Below, in pieces: positions 60,847-64,000 of a stretch of DNA of 64,000 nucleotides. The position numbers and the translations under genes are program-made. The stretch is from Nonomuraea jabiensis. GTDB taxonomy: Bacteria > Actinomycetota > Actinomycetes > Streptosporangiales > Streptosporangiaceae. The notes under the pieces are model-generated. The model had not been told where the DNA came from, made no database searches, and worked only from the letters and a program-made list of their open reading frames with translations. The stretch is taken from positions 4,216,001-4,280,000 of the forward strand of contig NZ_JACHMB010000001.1 in assembly GCF_014204795.1 (NCBI RefSeq), given 5' to 3'. The first letter of the stretch is position 1; each line of letters opens with the position of its first letter.

Positions 60847-62300
60847 GATCTCTCCTTGGGGAACGCGATGGCCGCGGCGCGCTGGTCTCGGGCTGGGGTG
60901 AGGAGGTGGCGCTTCTCGATGCGGGAGGACGGGGTGAGCGTGAACTCCGTCACGAACTCCACGTACTCCGGGACCTTGAAGCGGGCCAGCCGCTCCCTGA
61001 CGTGGCCGATGATGCTCGCGGCCGTCTCCGCGTCGGGGGCGTGCCCCGGGCGGAGCTGGATGAACGCCTTGGGCAGCTCGCCGAACAGGTCGTCGGGAAC
61101 GGGCACCAGCGCGGCCTGGAGCACCGCGGGATGCTGGGTGAGCACGCCCTCCACCTCGGCGCACGAGATGTTCTCGCCACCCCGGCGCACCATGTCCGTC
61201 AACCGCCCGCAATGGTGGATGTATCCGTGCTCGTCCCGGAAGCCGAGGTCGCCCGTGTGGTACCAGCCGTCCCTGAACGCGTGGGCGGTGGCCTCCGGGT
61301 GGTTCCAGTAGCCGTTCATCATGGGCGTGCCCCTGACCAGGATCTCCCCGGTCTCCTCGGCCAGCGTGACCTCCTTGCCCGGGTACGGGACCCCCATGGC
61401 GCCGGTGCCGACCGTCTCCACGGCGTCGATGGGCACCCCCAGGTCGGGCCCGCTCTCCGTGGACCCGTACAGCTCGCGCCACGGCGCGCCCCAGCGCTCC
61501 TCGAACGCCTGGTGCAGGTCCGGCCGGATGCCCGAGCAGAGGACGAGGCGCATCCGGTTGTCGCGGTCGCGGGGGTGGGGCGGCTGCTTGTGCAGGAGGA
61601 GGGGCATCGAGCCGAGTACGTACGTGAGCGTCGCCCCGTGCTCCCGGACCGAGGCCCAGAAGCCGGAGGCCGAGAAGCGGGGGAGCACGACGAGGGGGAT
61701 GCCGCCGACGAGGCAGAAGAGGGTGGCCCACTGGGGATCCATGTACGAGTACGGCTGGGCGATCAGCATGACGTCGTCGTCGCGCAGGCGGGCCTGGTCG
61801 GCGATGAGCCGGGCGGTCCTGAGCCAGTAGTCGTGGGTGAGCATGCAGGCCTTGGGGAATCCGGTGGTCCCCGACGTGTACTGAAAATTCGCGATTTCAT
61901 GGGTTAAAGCTGGACGTTGGTCGCGCGGCTCCGCGTCGAGGACGTAGACCGTACCCGGGATGTGCGGGGCGTGCTCGTCGGTGGTCAGGGTGGCCACGGC
62001 GCCCGAGTCGCGCAGGACGTGCTCCAGGTCGGCGGCCCGGTAGCGGACGTTCACCGGCACGGCGACCGCGCCCGCCTTCAGCACGGCCAGCCAGCTCAGC
62101 GGCCAGTCGGGGACGTTGTCCATCATGATCGCCACCCGGTCGCCGGGCCGGACGCCCTTGTCGATCAGCGCGGCGGCCAGGCCGTCGGAGCGGGCGTCGG
62201 CCTCGGCGAAGGTGAGCGAGGTGTCGGGGAAGCGGAGGAACTCGCGCGTGCCGTACGTGTTAGCGGCGTGCCTCATCAGGTCGGGGATCGTTGCGTGCAT
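60843..62300 (-). CDS. Acyl-CoA ligase (class I adenylate-forming, CaiC-like)
   Basis: 485 residues. Motifs appear in order: YTSGTTGFPK (P-loop), LYGSTESGPD, YHTGDLGFRDE, GRLTDMVRRGGENIS and the C-terminal hinge. In the last motif, where most relatives have G-K-I-x-K, this protein reads TPSSRIEKR; the catalytic Lys position is Arg, with a Lys two residues later. Such variants are seen among CaiC-like enzymes, but activity should not be assumed. It activates an unknown carboxylic acid for the next enzyme. ATG 62300 lies inside the end of the TetR gene. Confidence 0.87.
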   Translation of the reverse strand: MHATIPDLMRHAANTYGTREFLRFPDTSLTFAEADARSDGLAAALIDKGVRPGDRVAIMMDNVPDWPLSWLAVLKAGAVAVPVNVRYRAADLEHVLRDSGAVATLTTDEHAPHIPGTVYVLDAEPRDQRPALTHEIANFQYTSGTTGFPKACMLTHDYWLRTARLIADQARLRDDDVMLIAQPYSYMDPQWATLFCLVGGIPLVVLPRFSASGFWASVREHGATLTYVLGSMPLLLHKQPPHPRDRDNRMRLVLCSGIRPDLHQAFEERWGAPWRELYGSTESGPDLGVPIDAVETVGTGAMGVPYPGKEVTLAEETGEILVRGTPMMNGYWNHPEATAHAFRDGWYHTGDLGFRDEHGYIHHCGRLTDMVRRGGENISCAEVEGVLTQHPAVLQAALVPVPDDLFGELPKAFIQLRPGHAPDAETAASIIGHVRERLARFKVPEYVEFVTEFTLTPSSRIEKRHLLTPARDQRAAAIAFPKERS

Positions 62301-62964
62301 CCGGCGGCTCCCATGGGAAGTCGGGCAGCAGGGAGAGATCGAGGGTGGCCCTGGCCGGGGCGGGCGCGCGGACGGCGGCCAGGCCGATCGTGACGAACTC
62401 GGCGCACACCTGCTCCAGCGTGGAGTCCCCGTCGGGGCGGTACCACTCGCTGGTGCCGGTGCACATGGACATCAGGGCGAGGCGGGTCAGCTTCTGGTCG
62501 GCGACGCGGAACACGCCCTGGGCGACGCCGTCCGCGAGGGCGTCCTTCCAGTGGGCCTCGTACGCGTCGCGCAGGGCGATGATCTCGTCGTGGGCGGCGG
62601 AGCCGGGGGTGAGGGAGCGGAGTTCGCCGTCCATGACGCGGCTGGTCATGGGGCTGAGCGCGTGGACCGAGGTGAGGGAGCTGATCAGCAGGGCTAGGCG
62701 GTCGGTGGGGCTGCGGACGTCGTCCAGCATGCGTTCCGTGGCGTCGATCAGCCCTTGCTGGGCGACGCGCATGAGGTCGGCGAGCAGGGCTTCCTTGCTC
62801 GTCACATGGTGATATATCCCGGCATTGGTCATGCTGACCGCTTTAGCCAGGTCGCGGATGCTCGTGGCCGCGTAGCCCTGCCGGGCGAACAGCAGCACCG
62901 CCGCCGTCCTGATCCGCCGGTTCGCATCCTCGCTGGCGATCCTACCGAACGTTCGGTCGCCCAT
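62260..62964 (-). CDS. TetR-family regulator of the acyl-CoA operon
   Basis: 234 residues, longer than average because of a Pro-rich tail. The helix-turn-helix is AAVLLFARQGYAATSIRDLAKAVSMTNAGIYHHVTSKEALLADLM (about residues 22-66). It overlaps the acyl-CoA ligase gene by 41 bp, so regulator and enzymes are one transcript. Codons 3-8 coincide with a 14-bp palindrome that is a typical TetR site, pointing to autoregulation. It probably responds to an acyl-CoA ester. No strong ribosome site precedes ATG 62964. Confidence 0.86.
   Translation of the reverse strand: MGDRTFGRIASEDANRRIRTAAVLLFARQGYAATSIRDLAKAVSMTNAGIYHHVTSKEALLADLMRVAQQGLIDATERMLDDVRSPTDRLALLISSLTSVHALSPMTSRVMDGELRSLTPGSAAHDEIIALRDAYEAHWKDALADGVAQGVFRVADQKLTRLALMSMCTGTSEWYRPDGDSTLEQVCAEFVTIGLAAVRAPAPARATLDLSLLPDFPWEPPDARNDPRPDEARR
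62944..62957. promoter_or_regulatory. TetR-type operator overlapping the regulator's own start
   Basis: ACCGAACGTTCGGT is a perfect 14-bp palindrome resembling sites of acyl-CoA-responsive TetR proteins (PaaR/FadR-like). It covers codons 3-8 of the regulator gene, so binding would block the start of the operon. Confidence 0.65.
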
Positions 62965-63004
62965 GATGGGAAAAATACCCCATGCATCTAGAAATCGCCA
63001 TAGG

Positions 63005-63035
63005 TTGACCCTGACACCGTGTCAGGCCGTACACC
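63005..63035 (+). promoter_or_regulatory. MerR-type promoter with internal palindrome
   Basis: TTGACC (63005-63010) and TACACC (63030-63035) are separated by 19 bp, the overlong spacer typical of MerR-activated promoters. Between them lies the perfect palindrome CCTGACAC-C-GTGTCAGG (63010-63026). It sits just upstream of the merR-like gene at 63046, implying autoregulation. Confidence 0.65.
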
Positions 63036-63045
63036 TGGAGCCGTT

Positions 63046-63861
63046 ATGTTCAGCATCGGAGATTTCGCCAGGCTCGGGCTGGTCTCGGTACGCATGCTGC
63101 GTCACTACGACGCCATCGGCCTGCTGCGCCCCGCGCACGTGGACCCCGTCACCGGCTACCGCTCCTACCAGGCCGCGCAGCTGTCCCGGCTCAACCGCAT
63201 CGTCGCGATCAAGGACCTCGGCTTCACGCTGGAGCAGGTCAGCGCCATCCTCGACGAGAAGGTGAGCACGGAGGAACTGCACGGCATGGTACGGCTGCGC
63301 CGCGCCCAGCTCGAAGCCCAGATCAGCGCCGACCTGGCCAGGCTCCGGGGCGTCGAGACGCGACTGCGCACCATCGAGACGGAGGGGCACATGAGGACCG
63401 CAGAAGTCCTGCTCAAGAGGGTGGACCCGGTCCGGGTCGCCGAACTCGCCGCCAGGGCGGCCAGCTACGACGGGGAGGACATCGGCCCGGTCATCAAGCC
63501 GCTGTTCCGGGAGATCTGCCGCCGGGTGGAGGCCGCCGGGGTGAGTGTCGTGGCTCCCGGCCTGGCCTATTACGTGCCGGACGACGACGGCTCCGTCATG
63601 GTGCACACGTGCCTGCCGGTTTCCGTGCCGCCCGGCCCGTACGACTTCGAGATCGTCGACCTGCCGCCCATCGAGACCGCGGCCACGATCATCCACGTGG
63701 GGCCGATGGAGGCGGTGGGGCCGACGTTCCAGACGCTGGCCCACTGGATCGAGGAGAACGGCTATCGCTCCCTGAGCCTGGCCAGGGAGATCTCCCTGCA
63801 CTGCCCGGACAACCTCGACGAATGGGTCACAGAGCTGCAGATCGAGGTGACGCCGGCATAG
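63046..63861 (+). CDS. MerR-family regulator with GyrI-like effector domain
   Basis: 271 residues from ATG 63046, with GGAG 6 nt ahead. The N-terminal winged helix (FSIGDFARLGLVSVRMLRHYDAIGLLRPAHV) is followed by a coiled coil (about 75-115) and a C-terminal GyrI/BmrR-like domain (YDFEIVDLPPIETAATIIHVGPM) that usually binds a hydrophobic drug. No metal-binding Cys cluster is present. The stop TAG shares its G with the GTG of the next gene, an ECF sigma factor, so the two are co-expressed. Confidence 0.88.
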   Translation: MFSIGDFARLGLVSVRMLRHYDAIGLLRPAHVDPVTGYRSYQAAQLSRLNRIVAIKDLGFTLEQVSAILDEKVSTEELHGMVRLRRAQLEAQISADLARLRGVETRLRTIETEGHMRTAEVLLKRVDPVRVAELAARAASYDGEDIGPVIKPLFREICRRVEAAGVSVVAPGLAYYVPDDDGSVMVHTCLPVSVPPGPYDFEIVDLPPIETAATIIHVGPMEAVGPTFQTLAHWIEENGYRSLSLAREISLHCPDNLDEWVTELQIEVTPA

Positions 63862-64000
63862 TGGACACGACGCAGTTCGAACGACACCGGGCCGAGCTGA
63901 CGGGCTACTGCTACCGCATGCTCGGCTCGGGGTTCGAGGCCGAGGACGCGGTGCAGGAGACGTTCGTCAGGGCGTGGCGCACGTACGATGCCGCCCGGGG
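63861..64000 (+). CDS. ECF sigma-70 factor (N-terminal part, cut by window end)
   Basis: The first 46 residues are visible. TQFERHRAELTGYCYRMLGS is sigma region 2.1/2.2 and FEAEDAVQETFVRAWRTYD is the conserved core-binding D-A-V-Q-E-T-F motif, typical of SigG/SigJ-like ECF factors that carry an extra C-terminal SnoaL domain instead of a separate anti-sigma. Whether that domain is present lies outside. GTG 63861 overlaps the stop of the MerR gene (TAGTG). Confidence 0.85.
   Translation, partial: MDTTQFERHRAELTGYCYRMLGSGFEAEDAVQETFVRAWRTYDAAR

Overview
The window is chromosomal DNA of a very high-G+C filamentous actinomycete. The codon use, the many GTG/TTG starts, the eukaryote-type Ser/Thr kinase, the TAP-like peptidase and the gene order (purH, folD, DUF3017, icd, mdh ... 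trpS ... D-Ala-D-Ala carboxypeptidase, SCO4848-like, YihY ... BMP nucleoside transporter, cdd, deoA, add) match the conserved core of Streptomyces and Streptosporangiales. A Nonomuraea/Streptosporangiaceae-like host is my inference. I see no prophage, insertion sequence, CRISPR array, rRNA or convincing tRNA.

Layout. 1-3.6 kb: end of purH, a tiny membrane protein, a ROK sugar kinase and folD behind a cluster of DnaA boxes. 3.6-8 kb: a mandelate-type catabolic operon (benzoylformate decarboxylase and aldehyde dehydrogenase) with an IclR regulator; its ABC transporter survives only as two stumps. 8-12.9 kb: RpiR regulator, NagZ-like hexosaminidase, secreted glycosyl hydrolase and an FHA-HTH protein. 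13-16 kb: citrate synthase, DUF3017 and isocitrate dehydrogenase. 16-20 kb: a lipoprotein deacetylase and a pair of membrane/propeller genes, one frameshifted. 21-24 kb: a Ser/Thr kinase fused to a solute-binding domain, then malate dehydrogenase. 24-27.7 kb: galE, a CNNM/CorC protein and trpS. 27.9-39.2 kb: an accessory stretch of small regulator-enzyme pairs (HxlR, LysR, XRE, two MarR) facing an NmrA reductase, a darcynin pair, a haloalkane dehalogenase and an amidohydrolase. 39-46.6 kb: YihY, DacC-like carboxypeptidase, SCO4848-like protein, a PGM1-like ATP-grasp ligase and two peptidases.

46.9-53.7 kb is a tight nucleoside uptake and salvage operon: BMP lipoprotein, ATPase, two permeases, cytidine deaminase and thymidine phosphorylase. 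Adenosine deaminase follows at 58.4 kb. 53.7-55.6 kb holds a MarR-controlled MFS pump. 55.7-57.4 kb encodes an unusual protein with an ECF-sigma-like cytoplasmic part, a membrane anchor and an outside propeller, related to the propeller pair at 17-19 kb. The window ends with a TetR-controlled acyl-CoA operon and a MerR regulator overlapping a truncated ECF sigma gene.

The most notable items are the sigma-like/propeller family, the kinase-SBP fusion, the DnaA-box cluster before folD, the collapsed ABC transporter and three sets of clearly readable divergent operators, one with exact 15-bp phasing.
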